Notes: generated by a model from the letters alone, not told the origin. Counted from the first letter of the stretch, positions 1 through 7,267 are shown. The stretch is DNA of 7,288 bases from SLFT01 sp964493075 (GCA_964493075.1 CAZBNU010000205.1:1-7288), one strand, 5' to 3'. Made by a program: numbers and translations.

Positions 1-265
1 TTTTGCTCTGAACTTGTTCCCTTATCTTGTCTCGTTCTTTGATATAACCGTCAATTTCGTCGCGTTTATGTAAGTAATATCCAATGACGGAATAAATGTC
101 CGCCAAGGAAAGGACGGGATACTGGTAGGCAATTTCTTCTGCAGTATCCCCTTCAAGAAATGCAGTGATGATTGTTTCCAAAGGGACACGTGTGGAACCG
201 ACGCGGATAACCCCGTCAATATCCTGTTTCAAAGGAATAATTTCCGCCTCAACAGTCAATGTCAT
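1..265 (-). CDS. DUF433 family protein, putative VapB45-type antitoxin (3' end cut by window edge)
   Basis: Reading the minus strand from the ATG at 265-263 gives 88 codons with no stop before the window edge, so only the C-terminus is missing. The protein starts MTLTVEAEIIPLKQDIDGVI. Residues about 15-68 match the DUF433 pattern as I know it: an I-R-V-G-S-T-R-V-P-L-E strand pair (20-30), then helices with F-L-E-G-D-T-A-E-E-I-A (36-46) and Y-P-x-L-S-L-A-D-I-Y (49-58), and a charged K/R/E-rich tail from residue 67. In this family the small helix-turn-helix-like domain occurs in antitoxins such as VapB45, usually just upstream of a DUF5615 PIN-like RNase toxin. If the pairing holds here, the toxin gene lies left of position 1. 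A GAAAGG sequence 7 bases before the ATG is a plausible ribosome binding site. It is divergent from the glycosidase gene. The family call is fairly sure. The antitoxin role is inferred, because many DUF433 proteins stand alone. Confidence 0.85.
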   Translation of the reverse strand, partial: MTLTVEAEIIPLKQDIDGVIRVGSTRVPLETIITAFLEGDTAEEIAYQYPVLSLADIYSVIGYYLHKRDEIDGYIKERDKIREQVQSK

Positions 266-363
266 AGTTTTGCCTTTCAGTTATCAATCTCATACGTCTA
301 AGATATCATGTTACCGAAGCAGCACGCAAGACCGACGGGAAAAGGCTACTTTGGTGTTATACA

Positions 364-415
364 GGGGTATCGCTTCGTTCAACCCCCGGCTAATATCGGA
401 CATCCCTCCGGGATG
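364..415. repeat. Paired intergenic hairpins, possible dispersed repeat
   Basis: Two stem-loops lie side by side in the divergent spacer. The first pairs GGGGT (364-368) with ACCCC (382-386) across a 13-base loop. The second pairs CATCCC (401-406) perfectly with GGGATG (410-415) across a 3-base TCC loop. Neither is followed by a T-run, and both lie between divergent gene starts, so an intrinsic terminator role is unlikely. The layout, with GC-rich stems joined by a CCCGGCTAAT-type linker, resembles dispersed intergenic repeats seen in environmental bacterial genomes. That resemblance is an impression. Only copy number in the parent genome would settle it. Confidence 0.45.
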
Positions 416-468
416 ATAAGTCAAAGACCGTTCTTTGATGCTTTTTATATCGCATATTATAAACATGT

Positions 469-474
469 TATAAT
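469..474 (+). promoter_or_regulatory. Candidate -10 box for the glycosidase gene
   Basis: A perfect TATAAT stands at 469-474 in an AT-rich stretch (441-480), 155 bases before the glycosidase start. No good -35 lies at 16-18 bases; the best match, TTGATG at 435-440, is 28 bases away. If this is a real promoter, the leader would carry the inverted repeat at 484-556 and the hairpin at 583-597. The match could be chance in AT-rich DNA. Confidence 0.25.
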
Positions 475-483
475 TCTGTTTCC

Positions 484-556
484 TAGGAGGCACGAAGTAA
501 TCCCGTTTATGCGTAGGCGATCGTGTAACAACAGGTTGCTTCGTTCCTCGCAATGA
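484..556. repeat. Interrupted inverted repeat of the 'CGAAGCAATC / TCATTGCGAG' intergenic type
   Basis: The left arm (484-504) contains GGAGGCACGAAGTAATC. The right arm (534-556), read on the minus strand, is TCATTGCGAGGAACGAAGCAACC. The arms share the core GAGG(C/A)ACGAAG(T/C)AA(T/C)C in opposite orientation around a loop of about 30 bases (505-533). Within the element CACGA (491-495) can also pair with TCGTG (521-525), giving an alternative fold. Elements with ends reading TCATTGCGAGGA..CGAAGCAATC recur between genes in many unrelated bacterial genomes and are usually described as REP- or MITE-like. Here the arms are imperfect, as in an aged copy. No transposase or clear target-site duplication is visible. 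The structure is seen directly; membership in that repeat class is recalled from general knowledge. Confidence 0.6.
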
Positions 557-582
557 CAGTGATAATGATATCTTTCTGGGTT

Positions 583-597
583 GCGGGCCACACCCGC
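583..597 (+). other. GC-rich hairpin in the leader of the glycosidase gene
   Basis: GCGGG (583-587) pairs with CCCGC (593-597) across the 5-base loop CCACA. It ends 32 bases before the glycosidase start codon and 17 bases before its ribosome binding site, so it would sit in the 5' leader of that mRNA. It could affect translation or transcript stability, or be the edge of the neighbouring repeat. There is no T-run after it, so it is not a typical terminator or attenuator. Confidence 0.35.
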
Positions 598-614
598 CTT
601 AGTGACTATGTTGA

Positions 615-620
615 TAAGGA
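615..620 (+). promoter_or_regulatory. Ribosome binding site of the glycosidase gene
   Basis: TAAGGA at 615-620 is a good Shine-Dalgarno match, 9 bases before the ATG at 630-632. It fixes the start of the glycosidase at the codon that also opens a proper signal peptide. Confidence 0.75.
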
Positions 621-629
621 TTAAACGTA

Positions 630-3600
630 ATGAATAAATTCAGTGCTGTCGGTTTCACATTTGTTGCCATGTTCTGCATGATTGCATTTCCCTTGTTCGC
701 CGGGGTGGCGGATGCCCTTTCTTATGCGGAATTGCAACAACAATTTCTGAATCCCGAACATGATCGTTGGGGCGAGGTGCCGTTATGGTGGTGGGAAGGC
801 CAACGCATGACGGAAGAGCGCGCCAGCGCTGAGTTGGAGATTCTTGCGGAGAAGGGGGTGAAGTCTGTTTGTCCCATTCAACGTTCTCCCGGGCGGTGCG
901 ATCCCCAGTCCTTTGATGACAACTACTGGAAAATGCTTGCCCATGTGAACAAAGAATGCCAGCGGCTGGGGATGACCCTATGGGCGTATGACCAGGTTGG
1001 GTATGGGCATTATGGCTGGTTGGAAAAGGCGGCGGCGGCCGTGCAGGATCCGGAAACGAAACGTATTGAACTGCATCAGAAAGACGGAGAAGGGGGTCAA
1101 CAAATCAGGCTTGAATTGCCTGAGGGCGAAGTCCTTGCAGCCCGGGCTTATCCATTACGGGATGGTCAGGCATTTGATGAGGAAAGTCTGGATTTGACTG
1201 GAGAGGTATCAGGTTCAATTTTGGCATGGGAACTTCCGGAGGGCCATTGGCGTGTAGTCTGTATTGTTGCCGTTCCTTTTCAGTCTTTTTATCTGAGCAA
1301 GGCGTCAACGGATGCCTTTATTGACATGTTTTACGGAAAGATAGAGCGCGTACTCGGCACGGAATCCATGGGCGAAAGTTTCGTGGGGGTTTTCCAGGAT
1401 GAACATCCGCCCACGCCCCGGGATGTTTATACACAGGCTTTTGCCGAACACTTCAAGCACAAGCATGGCTACGACGTGGGGCGGGCCATTCCTGCCTTGC
1501 ATTTTGATGTTGGCCTGTTGACGCCAAAGTACCGCATTGATTTTTTTGATGCCTACCTGGATATCGTGGAAGCTACCTATTGGAAGCCGATTTATGACTG
1601 GACAATGGAACGGGGGCTTCTCACCAGCCATGACAATTGGGGACGCAACAACATAGAAAAACAAAGCGAGGGGTATATTGATTATTTCCGCACCCAACGC
1701 TGGTTTTCCGCTCCCGGTTACGATGATGCCGGACAGCGTCCTATCAAGGAACGCAACTACTATGACACCAAAATTGCGGCGTCCATTGCGCGTCTTTACG
1801 GGCGGCAGCGTGTCTGGAATGAGGCTTTTCACTCCAGTGGTTGGGGCCGCACTACAGAACAAACCCTGAGTTGGTTGTCTGCAGGCATGGCCTTTGGCGC
1901 GAACTTGTACGACGAGCATGGCCTTTACTATTCCACCAATGCCAGCACGTGGGAACATGCCGCGCCGGACCCGCACTGGCGGCAGCCGTACTGGGTCTAT
2001 TACGATACCCTGTCTGATTTTGTTGCACGCACAAGTTACCTGATGTCGCAGGGAACGCATGTGGTTGATGCTGCGGTACATTATCCCGTTGTCAGCGTGT
2101 TGGCGGGAAAGAAGCCTGATGACCGCCCCTTTGATTACAATCGCTACATGAAAGTGTCCCGTCTCATCTATGATGCGGGTATTGACAATGACATTATTGA
2201 CGATGAGTCTATTCTTGCTGCGACAATTGAGAACGGCCGCTTGGTGGCCGCCGGAAACGCTTATCAGGCGCTGGTATTCGGGCCGGAGCACACCATTCGA
2301 CGTGCCGTAGTGGAAAAGGCGCTGGCATTGGCAAAAAGCGGCGGCGTGGTACTTTTTACAGACCAGTTGCCTACTGCCAGTACGGAGGATGGACGTGATG
2401 ATCCGAAGTTGCAGGCGTTGCTACAGGAGTTGCTCGGTACAAAGTCCTCATCAACAATCGATCTCGAAAATACATTTGAGGGCGGTGGATTCGCGGCGTA
2501 TACCGGGAGGCGTATTGCTAAAGCGCCAGAACTGATATCTCAGCACATTGAACGCGATTTCATTGCAGATGAAATGGACTACTTCGTGAGTCATCGTAAA
2601 ATAAACGATACCGAAGTATATCTGGTGCAGAATGCACTTGAAGATACCACGCGCCAACTTAATGCAACCTTCCGTGTTCAGGGGATTCCTGAGTTGTGGG
2701 ACCCGTTTACCGGTGCAATCAGTCCGGTTGATGCTTATGAGATAAAAGAAGGGTGTGTACATGTACACCAGGAAATAGCGGGCACAGTGGCGCACTTTTT
2801 TGTTTTCCGACCCGAAACGGAACACCCTGCAGAAAAAGAAAAGGCTGCTGTTGCTGATGAAGTGTCCCTGTCTGATGAATGGGCATTTTCGGTGATTCCC
2901 ACACGCAACAACCAGTGGGGTGAATTCCGTTGGCCGCCTGCCGAAACATTACTGGGACCGGAAGTCCGTGAATTACGCTATCTGGAAGTGCCGGCGGATG
3001 CAAAAGAGAACGGAAACTGGCGGCTTCCTGAATACGATGACACGGACTGGTCAACCTGCCTGTACAGTACGGGCCCCTACTGGCTGTTTCTGTCTCCGGA
3101 AACGGCAGTTGATGATATGGCTGCCGTGCTCAAGAATACAGACCAGATCGCGGCGGGCGCCTCGATGCTTGGCGGCGCCTGGCAGGAATTGAGATTTTCC
3201 AAAACCATTGGCCTGGCAAAACCAGCGCCGTGGGGCGGTCATTCAGGATATCCGGACGGGCATATTGACAAGAACTTTATCCAACTTCCGGAAGGACGAA
3301 AACTGTTATTCACGCATTTGAGTGTTGCCGAAGCACAGAGGCGGGGACTACGTGTTGAACTGCGGAATGCAACCCCAAGATTATGGGTGAACGGCGTGGA
3401 ACAGCCCTTTGAAGATGCTGTTGGCAACCTTCCTCTGAAAGAAGGCGAGAATACCATACTGCTTGACTTGCCTGACGGCAGTTACGGCCGTCTTTTTGTG
3501 CAGGCCGACCCGCCATCCGTTGCGACCATGGCAGAGGCGGCAAAGGGTATAGTGGAACCCGCCATAGATAATGCCTCCTGGATATGGGCTGGCAACACAC

Positions 3601-4760
3601 AATCCTGTTTTGTGCGTAAAACCTTTGAACTGGATAAATTGCCGGAGCAGGCGCGCATTGTTGTAAGTGCGTTCAGTGGGTATCGGCTTATTGTGAACGG
3701 CAAACAGATTGAAGAAGAGATAGGGCCGTGGTCCGATTGGAAGAAGCCCGAAAGTTTCACCATTACCCCACTCTTGCAGAAAGGCGAAAACGTAATCGCA
3801 ATTTGGGGACAACTCTTTGCGGGACAGAATGTCAACAAAGGTCCCGAAGCCTTCCGCAGCCGGGGCATTGTCGCTGCTGTTAAAATGCGCTATGATGACG
3901 ATACCGAATCCGGTTTCGTTACCGATGCCTCGTGGCGCGGAACGATGGAAGAAGTTGAAGGCTGGGAACGTCCCGGCTTTGATGATGCCGACTGGCAGCC
4001 TGTCATGGTTCAAGGCGTTATGGGCGATGCACCGTGGAACATGGATGTCGTCAACAATATCGGAAAAGTAACCGAACCGAAACGGCCCTTGTCCATTGAT
4101 CTGGAATCGCCCTACCTCACCTGTTTTGATGAAGTGCCTGATCTCGTGTACGACATTAAGGCTGCGGATACCACGACAGTCGGATGGTTTCGATTCGATG
4201 CGCCGCCCGGTCTGCACAAACTGCATCTGCACACACAAGCCCCCGCACAGGTTTGGGTTGATGGAATTGAGGCCACAGTCCAGGATGGTATTGCTGTTGT
4301 ACAGGCGCCACCGAAAGAATCTTCCAAAGTTGCCGTCAGGGTCGAAATGCTGCCGGGCGCCTATGCCGGAGCAGTGTTTCCGGAACCTATTGGACTTGAG
4401 TTGCGCGGCGGCGTAATCAAACCGGGTCTATGGTCGGATTATGCACTGCCCACCTATTCAGGCATTGGTGTATATTCGCAGACTCTGGAACTTTCAGAAG
4501 CGCAATCGCAACACCGCCTGACCCTTGACCTGGGCAAAGTGCTCGTGGCTGCCGAAGTATTCGTGAACGGCAAGTCGGCAGGCGTGCGACTGGCGCAGCC
4601 CTTTACCTATAATCTTTCTGAATTGGTTAATGCAGGCGCCAATACCATCGAAGTGCGCGTCGCCAACACCATTGCGCCCCACTACCTGACCATCCCGTCC
4701 CATAACCTTGGTCCTGTAGAATCAGGATTGCTTGGGCCGGTGCATCTTTACATGCAGTGA
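630..4760 (+). CDS. Secreted multidomain glycoside hydrolase, GH106-like (alpha-L-rhamnosidase family)
   Basis: Residues 1-29 form a signal peptide (K3, hydrophobic 5-23, A-D-A cleavage motif 27-29), so the enzyme is exported. The (beta/alpha) catalytic part spans about 45-475. It starts with W-x-E-V-P-L-W-W-W-E-G (47-57) and has R-L-G-M-T-L-W-A-Y-D (112-121), F-Q-D-E-H (255-259) and W-N-E-A-F (396-400). E258 and E398 are my candidates for the two catalytic acids from their strand-end position. A small beta insert lies at 142-215. A Rossmann/GATase-like domain follows at about 477-605, then a beta segment with P-E-L-W-D-P-F-T-G (687-695). From about 741 come jelly-roll modules, one (976-1125) like the alpha-L-rhamnosidase N-terminal domain (SWIWAG, FVRKTFEL), ending with the usual GH106 C-terminal sandwich (1280-1346). 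The family is known to release L-rhamnose from plant or microbial polysaccharides outside the cytoplasm. The exact substrate here is unknown. The gene appears monocistronic, with no sulfatase, transporter or SusCD genes alongside. GH106-like is fairly sure; rhamnosidase activity is inferred. Confidence 0.85.
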   Translation: MNKFSAVGFTFVAMFCMIAFPLFAGVADALSYAELQQQFLNPEHDRWGEVPLWWWEGQRMTEERASAELEILAEKGVKSVCPIQRSPGRCDPQSFDDNYWKMLAHVNKECQRLGMTLWAYDQVGYGHYGWLEKAAAAVQDPETKRIELHQKDGEGGQQIRLELPEGEVLAARAYPLRDGQAFDEESLDLTGEVSGSILAWELPEGHWRVVCIVAVPFQSFYLSKASTDAFIDMFYGKIERVLGTESMGESFVGVFQDEHPPTPRDVYTQAFAEHFKHKHGYDVGRAIPALHFDVGLLTPKYRIDFFDAYLDIVEATYWKPIYDWTMERGLLTSHDNWGRNNIEKQSEGYIDYFRTQRWFSAPGYDDAGQRPIKERNYYDTKIAASIARLYGRQRVWNEAFHSSGWGRTTEQTLSWLSAGMAFGANLYDEHGLYYSTNASTWEHAAPDPHWRQPYWVYYDTLSDFVARTSYLMSQGTHVVDAAVHYPVVSVLAGKKPDDRPFDYNRYMKVSRLIYDAGIDNDIIDDESILAATIENGRLVAAGNAYQALVFGPEHTIRRAVVEKALALAKSGGVVLFTDQLPTASTEDGRDDPKLQALLQELLGTKSSSTIDLENTFEGGGFAAYTGRRIAKAPELISQHIERDFIADEMDYFVSHRKINDTEVYLVQNALEDTTRQLNATFRVQGIPELWDPFTGAISPVDAYEIKEGCVHVHQEIAGTVAHFFVFRPETEHPAEKEKAAVADEVSLSDEWAFSVIPTRNNQWGEFRWPPAETLLGPEVRELRYLEVPADAKENGNWRLPEYDDTDWSTCLYSTGPYWLFLSPETAVDDMAAVLKNTDQIAAGASMLGGAWQELRFSKTIGLAKPAPWGGHSGYPDGHIDKNFIQLPEGRKLLFTHLSVAEAQRRGLRVELRNATPRLWVNGVEQPFEDAVGNLPLKEGENTILLDLPDGSYGRLFVQADPPSVATMAEAAKGIVEPAIDNASWIWAGNTQSCFVRKTFELDKLPEQARIVVSAFSGYRLIVNGKQIEEEIGPWSDWKKPESFTITPLLQKGENVIAIWGQLFAGQNVNKGPEAFRSRGIVAAVKMRYDDDTESGFVTDASWRGTMEEVEGWERPGFDDADWQPVMVQGVMGDAPWNMDVVNNIGKVTEPKRPLSIDLESPYLTCFDEVPDLVYDIKAADTTTVGWFRFDAPPGLHKLHLHTQAPAQVWVDGIEATVQDGIAVVQAPPKESSKVAVRVEMLPGAYAGAVFPEPIGLELRGGVIKPGLWSDYALPTYSGIGVYSQTLELSEAQSQHRLTLDLGKVLVAAEVFVNGKSAGVRLAQPFTYNLSELVNAGANTIEVRVANTIAPHYLTIPSHNLGPVESGLLGPVHLYMQ

Positions 4761-4840
4761 CGTTGTACACGTACATTTCAAGCCAATGTTGTTTGGCCGG
4801 TTTGTTGGGTATGTCGCCCTAACGGAACGGTTACAAATCG

Positions 4841-4880
4841 TGAAATCATTTCATTCATCCCATTCATCAATGTGAAATCA
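4841..4880. promoter_or_regulatory. Dyad and direct repeats upstream of the helicase promoter, possible operator
   Basis: A perfect 13-base dyad, TGAAAT-C-ATTTCA, lies at 4841-4853. Its first half, TGAAATCA (4841-4848), recurs directly at 4873-4880. Between them CATTCATC is repeated at 4852-4859 and 4861-4868. The cluster ends 7 bases before the -35 hexamer of the promoter at 4888, a usual place for an activator or repressor site. It does not look like a LexA box of the CTGT-N8-ACAG or GAAC-N4-GTTC kind. The binding protein, if any, is unknown. Confidence 0.3.
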
Positions 4881-4887
4881 GACTTTT

Positions 4888-4916
4888 TTGTCCCCGCTAA
4901 TCGAAAAGGCTACAAT
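4888..4916 (+). promoter_or_regulatory. Sigma70-like promoter of the helicase gene
   Basis: TTGTCC (4888-4893, 4 of 6 to TTGACA) is followed after exactly 17 bases by TACAAT (4911-4916, 5 of 6 to TATAAT). Transcription would start near 4923, giving a leader of about 35 bases before the ATG at 4958. This suggests the helicase is transcribed separately from the glycosidase. The ribosome binding site is weak: only GATGAGA (4944-4950), 7 bases before the start. Confidence 0.55.
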
Positions 4917-4957
4917 ACGCTTGTATTTCAACGAAACCTTCACGATGAGATTACGGT

Positions 4958-7243
4958 ATGAATGTTGCCCAGATCATAGATCAACTCCAGCATGACGCTG
5001 AGTTTTGTGAACACCTTACGGCGTGGCGCACTTTTGCGCCGCAGCCCGGTGCGTATGCGGATTTCCCGGAGGCGGTGCGTCCGGAACTCGTTAAAGGGTT
5101 GGGCAAGCGGGGTATCAGCCGGTTGTATACCCATCAGCGGGACGCCTTTGCTGCGCTGGAAGCGGGGAAGCATGTGTGCGTGGTGACACCGACGGCGTCG
5201 GGCAAGACCTTGTGTTATAACCTGCCCGTATTGAACCGGCTTCTGAAAGACGGCAACAGCCGCGCCCTCTATCTCTTTCCCACCAAGGCGCTCAGCCAGG
5301 ATCAGGTTGCGGAATTAACCGAGACCATTGAAGCGCTTGACGTGAAAATCGGCGCGTACACCTTTGATGGTGATACGCCGTCCTCGGCACGCAAAGCGGT
5401 ACGCAATGCCGGTCATATTGTGGTGACAAATCCGGACATGCTCCATGCGGGCATCCTGCCCCATCACACCATCTGGATTCGGCTTTTTGAAAATCTGCGT
5501 TATGTGGTCATAGACGAAATTCACCAGTATCGCGGTGTATTCGGCAGCCACCTTGCCAATGTGATCCGACGTTTGAAACGCATCTGCGCGTTCTACGGCT
5601 CCTCCCCGCAATTCATCTGTTGCAGCGCTACCATTGCGAATCCCCGGGAGCTGGCGGAAAAATTGGTGGAGATGCCAGTTGAACTGGTGGACAACAACGG
5701 TGCGCCTTCCGGCGAAAAACATTTTCTGTTCTACAATCCCCCGGTGGTCAACCGCGAACTGGGCATTCGGGCGTCCAGCGTGAAACGGGTAGGGCATCTG
5801 GCGGCGTCTCTGTTGTTCCGCAACGTCCAGTCCATTGTGTTCGCACGGAGTCGCCTGCGCGTGGAGATCATCACCACCTATCTCAGGGAAGCGGTGCGGA
5901 AAAAGGGCGGTGATCCCGGCAAGGTGCGCGGTTATCGCGGGGGCTATCTGCCCACGGAACGCCGTGAAATTGAGAAGGGGTTGCGCAACGGCGAAGTCCT
6001 TGCCGTGGTTAGCACCAATGCCCTCGAACTCGGTATTGACATCGGTTCCCTCGACGTGTGCATCATGTGCGGCTACGCGGGCGGTGTGGCGCGCACCTGG
6101 CAGCAGGCGGGCCGGGCGGGCAGACGCAGCAGCACGGCGTTGGTGGTGCTGGTGGCATCCAGCGCGCCGCTGGACCAGTACATTATCGGCCATCCCGACT
6201 ATTTCTTCACTCAGAACGCCGAAGAGGCCACCATTGATTCCAACAACCTGTTCGTATTGGCCAGCCACCTAAAGTGTGCCGCCTTCGAAATGCCCTTCAA
6301 TGAGGGCGATGCCTTCGGACTGGACGCGCAAAGCACAGCGGAACTCCTGGACTTTCTCGCAGATAACCGTATCCTCCGCAAGACCAAAGGGCGCTGGCAC
6401 TGGAGCGCAGAAACCTATCCCGCTTCGGACATCAGCCTGCGCACCGCCGCGCCGGGCAACGTGGTCATATTGGACACCACGGACAACGGCCGGGTCATCG
6501 GCGAGGTGGACTATTTCAATGCGCCCGTGGAGGTCTACCAGAATGCAGTGTACCTGCACGAAACGCGGCAGTACACCATTGACCAGCTCGATCTGGACGA
6601 CCGCAAGGCCTATGCGCGGCCTGTGGACGTGGATTATTACACCGATGCGGAGATGAAGGTGGACCTGCGCGTTATTGATCGCCTGCAGGAATCTGCCGCT
6701 GGTACGGCAATGAAATGTATGGGTGAACTCAGCGTGACGTGGTTGCCCACCATCTACAAGAAGATCAAATTCGGCACCCATGAAAACGTGGGGTGGGGCG
6801 ACATTCATTTGCCCGAGCAGACCATGCACACAACAGGATTCTGGATAGAATTCCCGGAAGACATGGAAACGGTGTGCGGCCTAGGCAAGGAAGCATTGGG
6901 CGAGGCGTTGCACGCCCTTGCCAATGCCCTGCGTCAGGTGGCGCCCGTGCATGTGGTGTGCGATCCCAGCGATATCCTCGCCACGTTCATGCTTCGTGCG
7001 CCAGAATCGCAGAAGCCCTCCGTGTTCCTGTACGAACGCTATCCCGGCGGCGTGGGCTACAGCGAGAAACTCTACCATCACTACGAATCGCTGGTACGTG
7101 CGGCGTCAACATTGCTGACGGATTGCTCCTGCAAGTCGGGGTGTCCCAGTTGTGTTGGCCCTGCTCTGGAAACGGGAACCTACGGCAAGGCAGGTGCGTT
7201 GCTTCTGGCCGAACTTGCCCTGAACAAGGCCTCTTCGGATTAG
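4958..7243 (+). CDS. mrfA: MrfA/YprA-type superfamily 2 DNA helicase with C-terminal zinc-binding (MZB/DUF1998) domain
   Basis: This is an ATP-dependent 3'-5' DNA helicase of the MrfA/Hrq1 group, a family tied to repair of mitomycin-type DNA damage in Bacillus subtilis. Motifs in order: Y-T-H-Q (57-60), Walker A T-A-S-G-K-T (79-84), Ia F-P-T-K-A-L (107-112), Ib T-N-P-D-M-L (157-162), II D-E-I-H (186-189), III S-A-T (223-225), IV I-V-F-A-R-S (293-298), V T-N-A-L-E-L-G-I-D-I-G (353-363) and VI Q-A-G-R-A-G-R (383-389). Residues 512-563 hold the family's I-G-x-V-D ... Y-x-x-x-x-L-D ... D-Y-Y-T region. The zinc site is C723-x-C725-x3-C729-x2-C732, next to E-R-Y-P-G-G-V-G-Y (693-701). The length of 761 matches the roughly 750 residues of B. 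subtilis MrfA. All key residues are intact, so it should be active in the cytoplasm. The usual partner MrfB (an RNase H-like exonuclease) is not seen in this window; it could start just beyond it. The family call is strong; the repair role is transferred from the family. Confidence 0.92.
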   Translation: MNVAQIIDQLQHDAEFCEHLTAWRTFAPQPGAYADFPEAVRPELVKGLGKRGISRLYTHQRDAFAALEAGKHVCVVTPTASGKTLCYNLPVLNRLLKDGNSRALYLFPTKALSQDQVAELTETIEALDVKIGAYTFDGDTPSSARKAVRNAGHIVVTNPDMLHAGILPHHTIWIRLFENLRYVVIDEIHQYRGVFGSHLANVIRRLKRICAFYGSSPQFICCSATIANPRELAEKLVEMPVELVDNNGAPSGEKHFLFYNPPVVNRELGIRASSVKRVGHLAASLLFRNVQSIVFARSRLRVEIITTYLREAVRKKGGDPGKVRGYRGGYLPTERREIEKGLRNGEVLAVVSTNALELGIDIGSLDVCIMCGYAGGVARTWQQAGRAGRRSSTALVVLVASSAPLDQYIIGHPDYFFTQNAEEATIDSNNLFVLASHLKCAAFEMPFNEGDAFGLDAQSTAELLDFLADNRILRKTKGRWHWSAETYPASDISLRTAAPGNVVILDTTDNGRVIGEVDYFNAPVEVYQNAVYLHETRQYTIDQLDLDDRKAYARPVDVDYYTDAEMKVDLRVIDRLQESAAGTAMKCMGELSVTWLPTIYKKIKFGTHENVGWGDIHLPEQTMHTTGFWIEFPEDMETVCGLGKEALGEALHALANALRQVAPVHVVCDPSDILATFMLRAPESQKPSVFLYERYPGGVGYSEKLYHHYESLVRAASTLLTDCSCKSGCPSCVGPALETGTYGKAGALLLAELALNKASSD

Positions 7244-7267
7244 CACCCTGTTAAGGTTGCAGGGATC

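Noticed and set aside
22..219. Minus-strand open frame of 65 codons
   Set aside because: It lies in a different frame of the DUF433 gene, which is the real coding frame and reads from 265 to the window edge.
165..556. Small overlapping open frames in the divergent spacer (165-416 and 308-556 plus strand, 311-553 minus strand)
   Set aside because: They run through the antisense of the DUF433 gene or through the hairpin and inverted-repeat elements, lack good ribosome binding sites and look like chance translations of repeat DNA.
1305..2291. Long minus-strand open frame (328 codons) inside the glycosidase gene
   Set aside because: It is fully antisense to a well-supported coding region, its translation shows no recognisable domain, and its composition is what the complement of the real gene would give. 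The same holds for the frame at 3381-4238.
2755..2768. Perfect 14-base palindrome GTGTACATGTACAC within the glycosidase gene
   Set aside because: It lies mid-gene and encodes ordinary residues (C-V-H-V-H). One such palindrome in about 7 kb is within chance expectation.
4764..4797. Possible terminator after the glycosidase (TGTAC-AC-GTACA at 4764-4775 and GCCAA/TTGGC at 4782-4797)
   Set aside because: Both stems are only 5 bp, one has a 2-base loop, and no T-run follows either, so neither supports an intrinsic terminator call.
5315..6268. Long minus-strand open frame (317 codons) inside the helicase gene
   Set aside because: It is antisense to conserved helicase motifs and its low-complexity H/R/A-rich translation is typical of a shadow frame in GC-rich coding DNA.
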